Below are positions 38,102 to 50,165 of a DNA stretch of 64,000 bases, piece after piece; the stretch's first letter is position 1; every line of letters begins with the position of its first letter. The translations under genes and the position numbers were made by a program. The DNA is taken from NCBI RefSeq assembly GCF_000711985.1, contig NZ_JONU01000007.1, positions 992,001-1,056,000 on the forward strand, in the 5' to 3' direction. This DNA comes from Rheinheimera texasensis DSM 17496 (GTDB lineage: Bacteria; Pseudomonadota; Gammaproteobacteria; Enterobacterales; Alteromonadaceae). The notes beneath the pieces were generated by a model. That model ran no database searches. It was not told the origin of the DNA and saw only the letters and a list, made by a program, of their open reading frames with translations.

Positions 38102-38899
38102 ATGTCGGCTGTTTTTTTGCCTGTTCTCGCTCTGGTTTGTTACCTGGTTGCTACCGGTATTGTGGCGCAGCGGCTCTATCATGCTGAAGGGCCGCGCCTG
38201 AAGCTGTTGTTCAGTGTCGCGATTAGCGGCGTGGTCCTGCATATGCTGGGGCTTAGTCAGAGTTTATTTACCGCCGAAGGTCAGAATTTCAGTTTGCTCA
38301 ATGTCAGTTCTTTAGTGTGCTGGCTCATCACTGCCGCCTTCACCGTCACGGCATTACGCACCCCAATCCTGTTGTTGCTGCCGATAGTCTATGGCTTCGC
38401 CGCAATGGTGCAGCTGGCGGTGATCCTGCTGCCTGATACCGTCCAATTGCAGCATTTTGAACATAGCCCCTGGTTATTGGCCCATATAATGGTAGCTTTT
38501 ATCGCCTATGTGATTCTGATTATGGCCACCCTGTATTCATTCCAGGTCAGCCTCATCAGTCAGCGGCTGAAACAAAAAACGCCGCTGCCGGCCGGTACTG
38601 TGCTGCCGCCCCTGATGCAGGCAGAACAACTGCTGTTCCGGCTGATTTTACTGGGAACTTTGCTGCTGGGTATCACAGTGTTCAGCGGCGCTCTGTTCGG
38701 TCAGGATTGGTTTGCCCGACACAATCTGCATAAAAATGTGTTAAGCACACTTGGCTTGACGGTGTTTGTCGTATTGCTGGCCGGCCATCATTTGGCCGGC
38801 TGGCGCGGCCGGATCGCCAACGGCCTGACCATGACTGGCAGTCTGTTACTGACACTGGCTTACTTTGGCAGCCGCTTTGTCAGAGAAGTATTGCTGTAG
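38102..38899 (+). CDS. ypjD: YpjD-like inner-membrane protein, CcsA-related
   Basis: A 265-residue protein with about eight membrane segments, of the CcsA/CcmC-like cytochrome c assembly superfamily but in the YpjD branch, whose role is unsettled. The first segment is VFLPVLALVCYLVATGIVA. Late runs are LLGTLLLGITVFSGALFGQDWFARHNLHKNVLSTLGLTVFVVLLAGHHLAGWRG. The tryptophan-rich haem motif of true CcsA is not seen. Divergent from ffh and followed by the corB-like gene, as in E. coli. Confidence 0.85.
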   Translation: MSAVFLPVLALVCYLVATGIVAQRLYHAEGPRLKLLFSVAISGVVLHMLGLSQSLFTAEGQNFSLLNVSSLVCWLITAAFTVTALRTPILLLLPIVYGFAAMVQLAVILLPDTVQLQHFEHSPWLLAHIMVAFIAYVILIMATLYSFQVSLISQRLKQKTPLPAGTVLPPLMQAEQLLFRLILLGTLLLGITVFSGALFGQDWFARHNLHKNVLSTLGLTVFVVLLAGHHLAGWRGRIANGLTMTGSLLLTLAYFGSRFVREVLL

Positions 38900-38968
38900 T
38901 CCGGCTTGACGCTGTTACCGATTTCGCATATTAATTGGCTCTGAACGGCAACACAGGCAAATTCCGCT

Positions 38969-40237
38969 TTGGACGCAATATCAACCGGTACGCTGCTGCT
39001 TATTCTGGCGTTTCTGGTACTCTGCTCGGCTTATTTCTCCGCAACTGAAACTGCGATGATGTCGGTAAACCCATACCGGCTCAAACATTTATTAAACGAA
39101 AACCACCCCGGCGCTCTGCGCACTCACGCCTTATTGCAGCGACGCGACCGCCTGATAGGCCTGATTCTGGTAGGCAATAATCTGGTGAACATTGCTGCAT
39201 CTGCTATCGGGACTGTGATTGGTATGCGGCTTTACGGCGACTACGGCATTGCCATAGCAACTGCGGCCTTGACATTAATAATCCTGATCTTCGGCGAAGT
39301 GACACCAAAAACCCTGGCAGCGCTGCATCCAGAGCGCGTGGCGTTTCCAAGCAGTCTGATGCTGCGGCCGCTGATGAAACTGTTTTATCCGGCGGTCTGG
39401 CTGGTCAATCGGATTTGTAACAGCTTCCTGAGTTGGTTTGGTGTCAGTGCCGAACAGCATCACGGCCACAGTCTGAGCAACGAGGAATTGCGTACTGTTG
39501 TGCATGAAGCCAGCGCCATTTTACCGGGCCAACACCAGAGTATGCTGGTCGGTGTGCTGGACCTGGAAAAAGCCACTGTCGAAGATATTATGGTGCCACG
39601 CAATGAACTGATCGGCATCGATATCAACGATGAATGGAAAGATATCCTGCATCAGCTATCTATCACGCAGCACAGCCGGGTCTTGTTGTACCGCGACAGC
39701 GTCGACGATGCGCTCGGTTTTTTGCATACCCGCGACATCATGCGGCTGGTGCTGAAAGACCAGCTGAATAAAGCCAGTCTGCTGCGTGCGGTACATGACA
39801 TTTATTTTATCCCGGAAGGTACCAGCCTCAATACTCAGCTGGTTAAATTCCAGCATTCGAAAGAGCGGATTGGACTGGTCGTCGATGAATTCGGCGATAT
39901 TCAGGGCCTGGTGACGCTGGAAGATATACTGGAAGAGGTAGTTGGTGAATTCACCACCGACACGGCCGAGCAAAACAGCGAAGAAATTAAAGCGCAGCCT
40001 GATGGTTCTTATCTGGTCGAAGGCAGTATCAATCTGCGCGACTTAAACCGCGAATTGCAGCTGAATTTTCCAACCGACGGGCCAAAAACACTCAATGGTT
40101 TGATCCTGGAATATCTGGAAGATATTCCACAATCAAATCTGAGTCTGAAGCTGTTGGGGTATCCGCTGGAAATTATCGCTGTGCAGGACAATATGATTAG
40201 TCTGGTCCGTTTGCATCCACACACGCATCAGGAATAA
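38969..40237 (+). CDS. CorB/YfjD-type CNNM-CBS membrane protein
   Basis: A 422-residue protein of the HlyC/CorC group with an N-terminal CNNM membrane domain (about 1-190; SAYFSATETAMMSVNPYRLKHL), a pair of CBS domains (about 205-325; DIMVPRNELIGIDI, GLVVDEFGDIQGLVTLEDILEEVVGEF) and a C-terminal CorC_HlyC domain. Relatives export Mg2+ or Co2+. Starts with TTG, whose position matches the E. coli YfjD N-terminus; no in-frame ATG gives a complete first membrane segment. Confidence 0.9.
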   Translation: MDAISTGTLLLILAFLVLCSAYFSATETAMMSVNPYRLKHLLNENHPGALRTHALLQRRDRLIGLILVGNNLVNIAASAIGTVIGMRLYGDYGIAIATAALTLIILIFGEVTPKTLAALHPERVAFPSSLMLRPLMKLFYPAVWLVNRICNSFLSWFGVSAEQHHGHSLSNEELRTVVHEASAILPGQHQSMLVGVLDLEKATVEDIMVPRNELIGIDINDEWKDILHQLSITQHSRVLLYRDSVDDALGFLHTRDIMRLVLKDQLNKASLLRAVHDIYFIPEGTSLNTQLVKFQHSKERIGLVVDEFGDIQGLVTLEDILEEVVGEFTTDTAEQNSEEIKAQPDGSYLVEGSINLRDLNRELQLNFPTDGPKTLNGLILEYLEDIPQSNLSLKLLGYPLEIIAVQDNMISLVRLHPHTHQE

Positions 40238-40380
40238 CCACAATAAAAGCAAAGACTTGTAAATTAATTTAAAAAATAACAAATTTTTCTGAACTTTCCG
40301 CAGACTGCCCCGTCTGACTATTTGAATGGATTCTGCCAAGTTTTTGTTTTCATCCCTGGATTCTCCCTATCCTTAGTTTT

Positions 40381-40407
40381 ACGGCCACTGATGTGGCCGT
40401 TTTTTTG
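40381..40407 (+). terminator. terminator after corB-like gene
   Basis: ACGGCCAC, loop TGAT, GTGGCCGT, followed by TTTTTTG. It lies about 145 bases after the stop. Confidence 0.85.
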
Positions 40408-40434
40408 TCTGCAATTTCTGCCTTTGCAAAAACA

Positions 40435-40456
40435 AAACCCGCCGGTTGGCGGGTTT
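40435..40456 (-). terminator. gshA terminator
   Basis: Stem AAACCCGCC / GGCGGGTTT with loop GGTT, followed on the minus strand by TTTTGTTTTTG. Confidence 0.83.
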
Positions 40457-40481
40457 GTATGACCGGCAACAACGGTGATGG

Positions 40482-42077
40482 TCAGCAGGGTTTTTCGGCG
40501 AAATACTGCTTTAGGTACTCGGAAAAACCGACAGTATCCGCCGCTTCGATCTGTTGTTGTTCCGCCAGTGACTCGGCCGCCATCCGACTGAAATCTTCCG
40601 GCTGATAATATTGGTAATCACCTGCGAGTAGCTGCTGGCGATACAAATCCGCCAGCTGCAGATCAACAGCGCCACAGTCCTGCTGATTAGCCTGAAGGAG
40701 ACCCAGCATTTTGCCGGACAAAGTGCGGGTCGGGTCGAGCAGCGCCAAATAATGCTGCTTCAGTACTGCCTGATAAGAGCGCTCTTCATCATCTGCAGTT
40801 TGATAGGCTTCATCAAGCCAGGCAGCGATTGGCGACAGTTCGGCGAAAATCTCTTCTGCCCAGTCCTGCATCAGTCTCGGCTGACCATCCTGATCTAACT
40901 CAAGATTGAGTCTGCGGCCATCAGTAACTACTTTTTTCAGATTCTGTTCTGTTACCGCCTGTGCTTCGGCGCTCAGTTCAGGGCTGTCTTCCAGCAGGCA
41001 ATACAGCAGGAACAAATCCAAAAACCGCATCTGCGTGGCGGTGATGCCGACAGCGCTGAATGGATTGACATCAAGAGCCCGCACTTCAATATACTCGACC
41101 CCGCGTTTGGCCAGCGCACAAGTTGGCCGCTCACCGCTTTTGATGGTGCGTTTGGGCCTGATTGTCGAGTAGAACTCGTTTTCAATTTGCAGGATATTGC
41201 CGTTGAGCTGCTGATACTGACCATCTTTTTCAAGTCCGATGGCATCATATTCAGGCGAAGATGTTGTAATGGCCTGATGCAGACCGCGGATATAGTCCGG
41301 TAAGCTGTTATAGGTGATCGCCAGGCTCGACTGAGCGCTATTGGTATAGCCCAAATCACTCATCCGTAATGACGTTGCATATGGCAGATACAGCGTGCCT
41401 CTACCCAAAGTCTGAAAATTGTATTTGCTCTGGCGCCCCTGCAAAAACGACTGACACATCGCCGGCGATGCGCCAAACAGGTACACAATAAGCCACACGT
41501 ATCTTTTATAGTTTCTGATTAAATGCAGATACTGCGCTGAAATAAAATCCTGCAGCGGCTGGCTGTCGCCGAGCAGTTGCTGATAGTTGGCCCAGAAACT
41601 TTCCGGAATAGAGAAGTTAAAATGCACACCACTAATGGCCTGCATCATACTGCCATAGCGATTTTTCAGGCCCTGGCGATACAGGGTTTTCATTTTGCCG
41701 ACATTGGATTCGCCATAATAGGCCAGCCGGATTTCGTCCTGATGCGCAATATAACCAGGCATACTGCCGGCCCCGAGACGTTCTTCACCGAGCTGACGCA
41801 TGGCGAAACGGTGAATATCCGTCAGCTGCGCTATGGTGGTTTCGATGCTGTTAGTGGCCGGAGTGATGAACTCCAGTAATGCTTCAGAAAAATCAGTGGT
41901 TATGAGTGGATGCGTTAATGCAGAGCCCAAAGCCAGCGGATGGTCTTGCTGTGATAAAGTCCCATCCGGCTTTAGCCGCAGTGTTTCTCGTTCGATCCCG
42001 CGGCGAATACCAACAATGTTCTGGTGCCATGGTGCAGCACGCACAGCGGCGATACGGGAAGTAAACAGCTGACTCAA
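40482..42077 (-). CDS. gshA: GshA, glutamate-cysteine ligase
   Basis: A 531-residue ATP-dependent ligase, first step of glutathione synthesis. Family runs are GIERETLRLKPDGTLSQQDHP near residue 25, LTHPLITTDFSEALLEFITP, GSMPGYI, ISGVHFNFSIPESFW near 145, GRGTLYLPYATSLRMSDLGY and ALAKRGVEYIEVRALDVNPFS near 320. Type 1 GCS, normal length. It follows the CBS gene at a distance and has its own terminator. Confidence 0.96.
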   Translation of the reverse strand: MSQLFTSRIAAVRAAPWHQNIVGIRRGIERETLRLKPDGTLSQQDHPLALGSALTHPLITTDFSEALLEFITPATNSIETTIAQLTDIHRFAMRQLGEERLGAGSMPGYIAHQDEIRLAYYGESNVGKMKTLYRQGLKNRYGSMMQAISGVHFNFSIPESFWANYQQLLGDSQPLQDFISAQYLHLIRNYKRYVWLIVYLFGASPAMCQSFLQGRQSKYNFQTLGRGTLYLPYATSLRMSDLGYTNSAQSSLAITYNSLPDYIRGLHQAITTSSPEYDAIGLEKDGQYQQLNGNILQIENEFYSTIRPKRTIKSGERPTCALAKRGVEYIEVRALDVNPFSAVGITATQMRFLDLFLLYCLLEDSPELSAEAQAVTEQNLKKVVTDGRRLNLELDQDGQPRLMQDWAEEIFAELSPIAAWLDEAYQTADDEERSYQAVLKQHYLALLDPTRTLSGKMLGLLQANQQDCGAVDLQLADLYRQQLLAGDYQYYQPEDFSRMAAESLAEQQQIEAADTVGFSEYLKQYFAEKPC

Positions 42078-42188
42078 TTGCAGTCCTTATCGGGTCTTAT
42101 TAACAGCCCTGAAATATAACGGCGGCAGCAATGCTGCTAAGGTTTCCTTATCATTGGGGAGGCGCTATTAAAAAACAAGGGGCGCTTT

Positions 42189-42632
42189 TTATTCCTCTTC
42201 TTCTTGTTTACGGCGTTTAAATTGTTGGCGCTGGACAATAAGCCGCAAAATGTCTTTCCAGGAAACAATACCCAGCAGCTTCTGCTGTGGGTTAGTCACC
42301 AGCAAACAACTGATATTACGCTCAACCAACAAAGTCGCCGCTGCAATTACCGTAGTGTCCGGACTGATACAAACCACCGGACTTGTCATAATTGACCGCA
42401 CCTTGCGATTATTTTCAAAGAGTTGTGCAGTCTGTGCAGAGGCTGAATCGGCGACCGGACTTAACGCTTTGTAAAAGTCTTTCACGGAAACAATGCCAAT
42501 CACCCGCTGCATGCTGTCCACAACAGGGACATGCTGAAAGTGTGCTTCGGTGAATACAGTCCGCAAACTGGCCAAAGAAGCATCCGCCGTTGTGACTACG
42601 ACTTTTTTCGACATTATGGCTTCAATTGACAT
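42189..42632 (-). CDS. two-CBS-domain protein
   Basis: A 147-residue cytoplasmic protein made of two CBS repeats (about 2-60, IMSKKVVVTTADASLASL...HVPVVDSMQRVIGIVSVKDFY; and about 80-135, IMTSPVVCISPDTTVIAAATLL...LLGIVSWKDILRLIV) with a charged tail ending in EEEE. Such modules bind adenine nucleotides and regulate other proteins. ATG 42632 has GGAGG five bases before it, better than the frame start at 42653. Confidence 0.85.
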   Translation of the reverse strand: MSIEAIMSKKVVVTTADASLASLRTVFTEAHFQHVPVVDSMQRVIGIVSVKDFYKALSPVADSASAQTAQLFENNRKVRSIMTSPVVCISPDTTVIAAATLLVERNISCLLVTNPQQKLLGIVSWKDILRLIVQRQQFKRRKQEEEE

Positions 42633-42794
42633 TTGAACCTCCGCCAATTTCACTTAATAATCATTACTCTAGCATTTTCAGACGTCAAATCCCATAATGA
42701 CAGACTGTATCGCTGTGCTGGCAAAATCAGCGTGAGCACAGGCAGGTAATTCAGGTACACTGAGTATCAGCGCAGACTCACCAAGGATCGAATC

Positions 42795-43250
42795 ATGCAA
42801 CTGAACCGGCTATGTTTTGTGTTGGCAGCCACATTGCTGATATCTGGCTTGCACGCACAGGAATACTATCGTTGGCAGGATAAAAATGGCCAGCTACATG
42901 TGAGTCAAATCCCGCCGCCGGCTGGCCTCGATTATGAGATATGGTCGTTGGATCCGAAACAGCCTCCACAGCAAGTAAAGGTAGAAACTGTAAACAAAGC
43001 ACCAGTGCCGATCACCCAACAGCAGGTCAAAGCATTGCAACAACAGGTTGAGCAGGTCAATGCGCAGTTAAAAGTGCAAAACTGCACTCAGGCCCGTGAA
43101 AACAAGCAACGTCTGGAAGCCGAAGCTCCGGTGGCCTTCAATGACACCGAAGGAAAACCAGTGCCGTTAAATGCCGAAATGCGTGCTGAGCAGCTACAAA
43201 TCGCCGAACGCCATATCGCTGAATTTTGTCAGTCCAGCACCAAAAATTAA
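42795..43250 (+). CDS. DUF4124 periplasmic protein
   Basis: A 151-residue exported protein. Signal peptide about 1-21 (LCFVLAATLLISGLHAQ) followed by the DUF4124 motif YYRWQDKNGQLHVSQIPP. A glutamine-rich coiled region (PITQQQVKALQQQVEQVNAQ) follows, then a conserved-looking C-terminus with two cysteines (VQNCTQA, AEFCQSS). Function unknown. Confidence 0.82.
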   Translation: MQLNRLCFVLAATLLISGLHAQEYYRWQDKNGQLHVSQIPPPAGLDYEIWSLDPKQPPQQVKVETVNKAPVPITQQQVKALQQQVEQVNAQLKVQNCTQARENKQRLEAEAPVAFNDTEGKPVPLNAEMRAEQLQIAERHIAEFCQSSTKN

Positions 43251-43254
43251 TCGA

Positions 43255-43283
43255 GCATACTGCGGGTTGACCCCGCAGTATGC
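43255..43283. terminator. hairpin terminator between DUF4124 gene and clpB
   Basis: A perfect 12-base stem GCATACTGCGGG / CCCGCAGTATGC with a five-base loop. The T run on the plus side begins seven bases later (GTTTTT). The two genes converge, so it could serve both. Confidence 0.72.
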
Positions 43284-43300
43284 AGGATGTTTTTCAAAGA

Positions 43301-45886
<2,586 letters not shown>

Positions 45887-45920
45887 GGTGAACTCCCATC
45901 TGAAAACATTGTTATGGCAT

Positions 45921-45949
45921 AGATGGGGAAGTGCTGCTGCTTTTTCAAG
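45921..45949 (-). promoter_or_regulatory. sigma-32 heat-shock promoter of clpB
   Basis: On the minus strand CTTGAAA (45943-45949) and CCCCATCT (45921-45928) are separated by 14 bases, an almost perfect sigma-32 promoter. The predicted leader is about 25-30 bases. Confidence 0.88.
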
Positions 45950-46027
45950 CGCAAGCCGTCAAAAATTTGACTTACGTCAAAAAACTGTGGGGCTTTGTCT
46001 CAGGATTCTGGTTTCAGTATTGTGGGC

Positions 46028-46804
46028 TCAGCCTGAGCTGCTCAACCAGATTAGACTAGCCTGCCGGCCGGTCTGGCCATCCCGGCGATAGGAGAAAAAC
46101 CGCTGCGGGTCGGCCACAGTACAATACTCGCCACCGTAAATATCAGTGACACCGACGGCCTGCAAGCGTTGCCGCGCCAGCAGATAAATATCAGCCAGAT
46201 ATTTGCCTGAATTGGCAGAAGGTGAAAAAGCTTCAGCAGCCTGTGCTGAGTGCGCGATAAACGCGGCACGCACTTCGCTGCCTACTTCAAAGTTCAGCGG
46301 CCCAATGGCCGGTCCTAACCAGGCCAACACGGCCGAAGGCTCAGGGAAATGCTCAAGTGTCGTTTCCAGCACACCGTCACACAAGCCGCGCCAGCCGGCA
46401 TGTGCTGCCGCAACCCGGCTGCCGGCTTTGTCACAAAACAGTACCGGCAGACAGTCTGCCGTCATCACCACAGCAGCCAAACCTTCTGTAGTGGTGACGC
46501 TGGCATCGGCATCGGTCAGTCCACCTTGCCAGCTATCCAAATCCACCACTGTGGTGCCATGAATTTGATTCAGCCAGGCCGGCTCGCATTTGAAGCCGCA
46601 ATATTGCTGCAACAGCTGCCGGTTTGCGGCCACCACTTCGGGCTTGTCGCTGACATGAGTACCGAGATTTAAGCCGGCATACACGCCGGAAGAACCGCCA
46701 AAAGGCGGTTGCTGCGCCAGTCCACGGCTGGTAGACAGCGCCCGGACATTGGCCGGTGCCGGCCAGTCCGGTAACAGAAAGTCGACAACTGCAGCACCTT
46801 GCAT
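46028..46804 (-). CDS. pgeF: PgeF (YfiH), peptidoglycan editing factor
   Basis: A 258-residue copper/zinc-type purine-nucleoside or multicopper-like protein, now known as PgeF, which removes mis-incorporated amino acids from peptidoglycan precursors. Metal-binding marks are NQIHGTTVVDLD near residue 79, MTADCLPVLFCD and VAAAHAGWRGLCDGVLE near residues 133-150, and the late WLGPAIGPLNFEVG. The ATG shares one base with the rluD stop (TGATG). Confidence 0.93.
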   Translation of the reverse strand: MQGAAVVDFLLPDWPAPANVRALSTSRGLAQQPPFGGSSGVYAGLNLGTHVSDKPEVVAANRQLLQQYCGFKCEPAWLNQIHGTTVVDLDSWQGGLTDADASVTTTEGLAAVVMTADCLPVLFCDKAGSRVAAAHAGWRGLCDGVLETTLEHFPEPSAVLAWLGPAIGPLNFEVGSEVRAAFIAHSAQAAEAFSPSANSGKYLADIYLLARQRLQAVGVTDIYGGEYCTVADPQRFFSYRRDGQTGRQASLIWLSSSG

Positions 46805-47778
46805 CAGCTGTTATCCATACCATGCAATTGGGTATCCTGACGCAGTGCAAGCGTCAATGCCACCATATCGTCCGGCACAGGCGCATGCCATTCCATTAAT
46901 TCCAGGGTGATGGGATGGGCAAAGCGCAGCATAGCAGCATGCAGTGCCTGGCGACGGAAGCCACGTAACACTTCTAATAGCGCTTCGTCGGCTTTACGCG
47001 GTGGCCGTGGCCGGCCGGCATACACCGGGTCGCCCACCAGCGGGTAGTTGATATAAGTCATATGCACACGGATCTGGTGCGTCCGGCCGGTTTCCAGCCG
47101 TAAACGTAAGCGAGTGTGATTGCGGAATTTTTCCATCACCCGGTAATGCGTCACCGCTGGTTTACCGCTGGATGTCACCGCCATATGAGTACGTTTGGTC
47201 GGGTGACGGCCAATCGGTTCATCGACCATACCACCGGCAGTCATAGCGCCGTGTACTATGGCTTCATATTCGCGGGTGATTTCACGGTTTTGCATCATCT
47301 CAACCAGGTGAGTCTGGGCCGGGATAGTTTTCGCGACCACCATCAGGCCGGTGGTGTCTTTATCGAGACGGTGAATAATGCCGGCGCGCGGCACTTCGGC
47401 GATGCCAGGGCAATGATGCAGAAGTGCGTTGAGCAAAGTACCATCGTGATTGCCTGCGCCCGGATGCACTACTAAACCGGCTGGTTTATTGATCACCAGA
47501 ATATGTTCGTCTTCGAAGACGATGTTGAGCTCAATCGGCTCAGCTTCAAACCGTTCGTCTTCTTCAATCTCGGCATTGATGTCGATATGTTCGCCACCGA
47601 GCAATTTTTCCCGTGGCGTGTCACACAGGCGGTTATTGACGTTGACCCAGCCGGCCAAAATCCACTCTTTTATCCGCGAACGCGAATAATCAGGGAACAT
47701 TTCGGCCAGAACCTGATCCAAGCGTTTACCGTAAAGATGATCAGGTACTGTTTCTGTAAGTTTTATCTGTTTTGTCAT
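46804..47778 (-). CDS. rluD: RluD, 23S rRNA pseudouridine synthase
   Basis: A 324-residue synthase for pseudouridines 1911, 1915 and 1917 in helix 69. An S4 domain (about 15-75; RLDQVLAEMFPDYSRSRIKEWI) is followed by the catalytic domain with PAGLVVHPG and the catalytic aspartate in AGIIHRLDKDTTGLMVVAKT near residue 140. Coupled to pgeF. Divergent from bamD. Confidence 0.97.
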   Translation of the reverse strand: MTKQIKLTETVPDHLYGKRLDQVLAEMFPDYSRSRIKEWILAGWVNVNNRLCDTPREKLLGGEHIDINAEIEEDERFEAEPIELNIVFEDEHILVINKPAGLVVHPGAGNHDGTLLNALLHHCPGIAEVPRAGIIHRLDKDTTGLMVVAKTIPAQTHLVEMMQNREITREYEAIVHGAMTAGGMVDEPIGRHPTKRTHMAVTSSGKPAVTHYRVMEKFRNHTRLRLRLETGRTHQIRVHMTYINYPLVGDPVYAGRPRPPRKADEALLEVLRGFRRQALHAAMLRFAHPITLELMEWHAPVPDDMVALTLALRQDTQLHGMDNS

Positions 47779-47903
47779 GTCGGAACCGGTTATCCTCTGT
47801 GCATCGCTGCACGCTCTTTGGTAGAATCGAAATTATTCTGCCTATTTTAACGATTTTATGCAGGACTAGACAGCTAAAGGCTGCAGTCTGAGTGGGTTTT
47901 TTA

Positions 47904-48653
47904 ATGAAAGTGAAATTTTTCTCAGTTTTAGCAGTCGCTGCACTGCTTGCCGGCTGCGCCGGTAACAAGCCAGCCGAAGAACTGGTCAACACCAATCAAA
48001 CCGCCCAACAATCCTATAACGAAGCCAAAGCTGTATTAGATTCAGGCCTTTACAGCCGCGCAATCGATCTGCTCAAAGGTATGGAAAGCCGTTATCCGTT
48101 TGGCCCTATGGCCCGACAGGTGCAGCTTGACCTGATTTACGCTTATAACCAGTCTGGTGACATCAAGCAGTCGCTGGCCAGCATTGACCGTTTTATCCGG
48201 CTCAATCCAAATCATCCGGACCTGGACTACGTCTATTACATGCGTGGCGTCAGCAATCTGCAGTCCGATGAAAACTCCTTTCAGGAGTTTTTTGGTGTCG
48301 ACCGTGCCGACCGCGATATCGCCAGCACTAAACAGGCTTTTGATGACTTCAAGATCCTGACCAGCAATTATCCAAACAGCAAATACGCCGCAGCTGCCAA
48401 AACTCAGATGATTATCATCAAAGAGAAGCTGGTGCGTCATGAGCTGTTAATCGCCGATTATTACAGCCGCCGTGGTGCTCACCTGGCCGCTGCTAACCGT
48501 GCCCGATATGTGCTAGAAACCTATCGCGACTCGCCGTTAGTACCACAAGCATTAGCACTGATGGTAAAAAGTTATGACGAATTAGGTCTGACCAAACTGC
48601 GTGATGACGCAAAAGCTGTGTTGCAGCTCAACTTCCCGGACCAGCAGAGCTAA
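47904..48653 (+). CDS. bamD: BamD, outer-membrane assembly lipoprotein
   Basis: A 249-residue lipoprotein of the BAM complex. The signal ends LLAGC (cysteine 18 from ATG 47904). The mature part is five TPR-like repeats, for example YNEAKAVLDSGLYSRAIDLLKGMESRYPFG and YDELGLTKLRDDAKAVL at the end. BamD is essential and contacts BamA in the periplasm. An upstream GTG at 47892 is possible; neither start has a strong ribosome-binding site. Divergent from rluD. Confidence 0.96.
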   Translation: MKVKFFSVLAVAALLAGCAGNKPAEELVNTNQTAQQSYNEAKAVLDSGLYSRAIDLLKGMESRYPFGPMARQVQLDLIYAYNQSGDIKQSLASIDRFIRLNPNHPDLDYVYYMRGVSNLQSDENSFQEFFGVDRADRDIASTKQAFDDFKILTSNYPNSKYAAAAKTQMIIIKEKLVRHELLIADYYSRRGAHLAAANRARYVLETYRDSPLVPQALALMVKSYDELGLTKLRDDAKAVLQLNFPDQQS

Positions 48654-48664
48654 GATAACCGCCA

Positions 48665-48690
48665 AAAAAGGCCACCGAAGTGGCCTTTTT
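48665..48690 (+). terminator. bamD terminator
   Basis: AAAAGGCCAC, loop CGAA, GTGGCCTTTT, with flanking A and T runs. It lies between the convergent genes bamD and radA. Confidence 0.88.
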
Positions 48691-48706
48691 GCTGTCTGAG
48701 GCTCAG

Positions 48707-50071
48707 TTACAAGGCTTCTAACGCCTCACTGAGCTTACTGACGCCAATAACCTGCATGCCTTCCGGCATTTCCTTCGGCACATTGCTATGCGGCACTATA
48801 GCGCGGCGAAACCCGTGTTTGGCCGCTTCCCGCAGCCGTTCCTGACCGCTGGGCACTGGCCGGATCTCGCCGGATAAGCCCACTTCGCCAAACACCACCA
48901 AATCCATCGGCAGCGGTTTATTACGAAAACTCGATACCAACGCCAGCAAAGTGGCTAGATCAGCACCTGTCTCGCCGACGCGCACGCCGCCAACCACGTT
49001 CACAAACACGTCCTGGTCAGCCATTTGAATGCCGGCGTGGCGATGCATCACCGCCAGTAACATCGACAGCCGGTTTTGCTCCATCCCAACCGCAACCCGA
49101 CGCGGATTATTCAGCGGCGAATAATCCACCAGCCCCTGAATTTCCACCAGTAAAGGCCGGGTACCTTCCCATAACACCATCACCAACGACCCCGGCGCTT
49201 CTTCCTTGCCGCGGTTTAAAAAAATCGCTGACGGATTTTTTACCTCTTTCATGCCCTGCCCGGTCATGGCAAATACGCCGAGTTCATTCACAGCACCAAA
49301 GCGGTTTTTGTTACCGCGTAACGTGCGATAGCGGCTATCACTGTCGCCATCGAACATCACTGAGCAGTCGATACAATGTTCCAGCACTTTGGGCCCGGCC
49401 AGCGAACCGTCTTTGGTGACGTGACCGACCATGATGACAGCTATATTCTGCTGTTTTGCAAAGCGGGTCAGATAAGCGGCGCTTTCGCGCACCTGAGACA
49501 CACTGCCAGGCGCAGACTGGATATCCGCCATCTGCATCACCTGGATGGAGTCGATGACCATAATGCGCGGCTTAACGGTTAAAGCCAGGTCACAGATGGT
49601 TTCCACCTGCGTCTCGGCTAACATCTGCAGCTGATGCATCGGTAAAGCTAAACGATTGGCCCGCATCGCCACCTGCTGCAGTGATTCCTCGCCGGTGACA
49701 TAAAGCGCAGGCCCCTGTCCCGCCAGAAAACACATGATTTGTAATAGCAAAGTACTTTTACCGGCACCAGGATGTCCGCCAATCAGAATGGCAGAGCCAG
49801 GCACAATACCACCGCCCAGCACCCGGTCAAATTCGGCAAAACCGGAGCTGAACCGCGGCACTTCCTGTAAATCTACCTGATCAAGGCGGATGATCTTCGC
49901 GGCGGTAGCACCGGCATAACCGCCCGCCAGACTGCGGCTACTTTTAGACGGTGCCGCCATACGAACTTCACTGATGGTATTCCAGGCACCACATTCGGTA
50001 CATTGGCCTTGCCAACGCACAAAATCAGCACCGCAGTCATTGCAGACATAAGCAGTCTTGGTTTTTGCCAT
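48707..50071 (-). CDS. radA: RadA (Sms), DNA-recombination branch-migration helicase
   Basis: A 454-residue RecA-like ATPase. The zinc finger is CNDCGADFVRWQGQCTECG near residues 10-28. The Walker A is GGHPGAGKST near 95-104, and the RadA-specific KNRFG motif lies in LRGNKNRFGAVNELG near 255. The Lon-like C-terminal domain covers about 290-454. ATG 50071 has GAGG six bases upstream; a start at 50083 is less likely. Confidence 0.96.
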   Translation of the reverse strand: MAKTKTAYVCNDCGADFVRWQGQCTECGAWNTISEVRMAAPSKSSRSLAGGYAGATAAKIIRLDQVDLQEVPRFSSGFAEFDRVLGGGIVPGSAILIGGHPGAGKSTLLLQIMCFLAGQGPALYVTGEESLQQVAMRANRLALPMHQLQMLAETQVETICDLALTVKPRIMVIDSIQVMQMADIQSAPGSVSQVRESAAYLTRFAKQQNIAVIMVGHVTKDGSLAGPKVLEHCIDCSVMFDGDSDSRYRTLRGNKNRFGAVNELGVFAMTGQGMKEVKNPSAIFLNRGKEEAPGSLVMVLWEGTRPLLVEIQGLVDYSPLNNPRRVAVGMEQNRLSMLLAVMHRHAGIQMADQDVFVNVVGGVRVGETGADLATLLALVSSFRNKPLPMDLVVFGEVGLSGEIRPVPSGQERLREAAKHGFRRAIVPHSNVPKEMPEGMQVIGVSKLSEALEAL

Positions 50072-50165
50072 TTTTGGCCTCAAAATTATTGATAGGCATA
50101 ATAATTGCTTTTATTGTATTGATATTATCATATGCCGCTGCAGTGAAGTGGCTATACAGGACAGA

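Noticed and set aside
42161-42191. Terminator hairpin after the CBS gene
   Set aside because: The GGCGC-like runs do not pair into a proper stem, although a T run is nearby.
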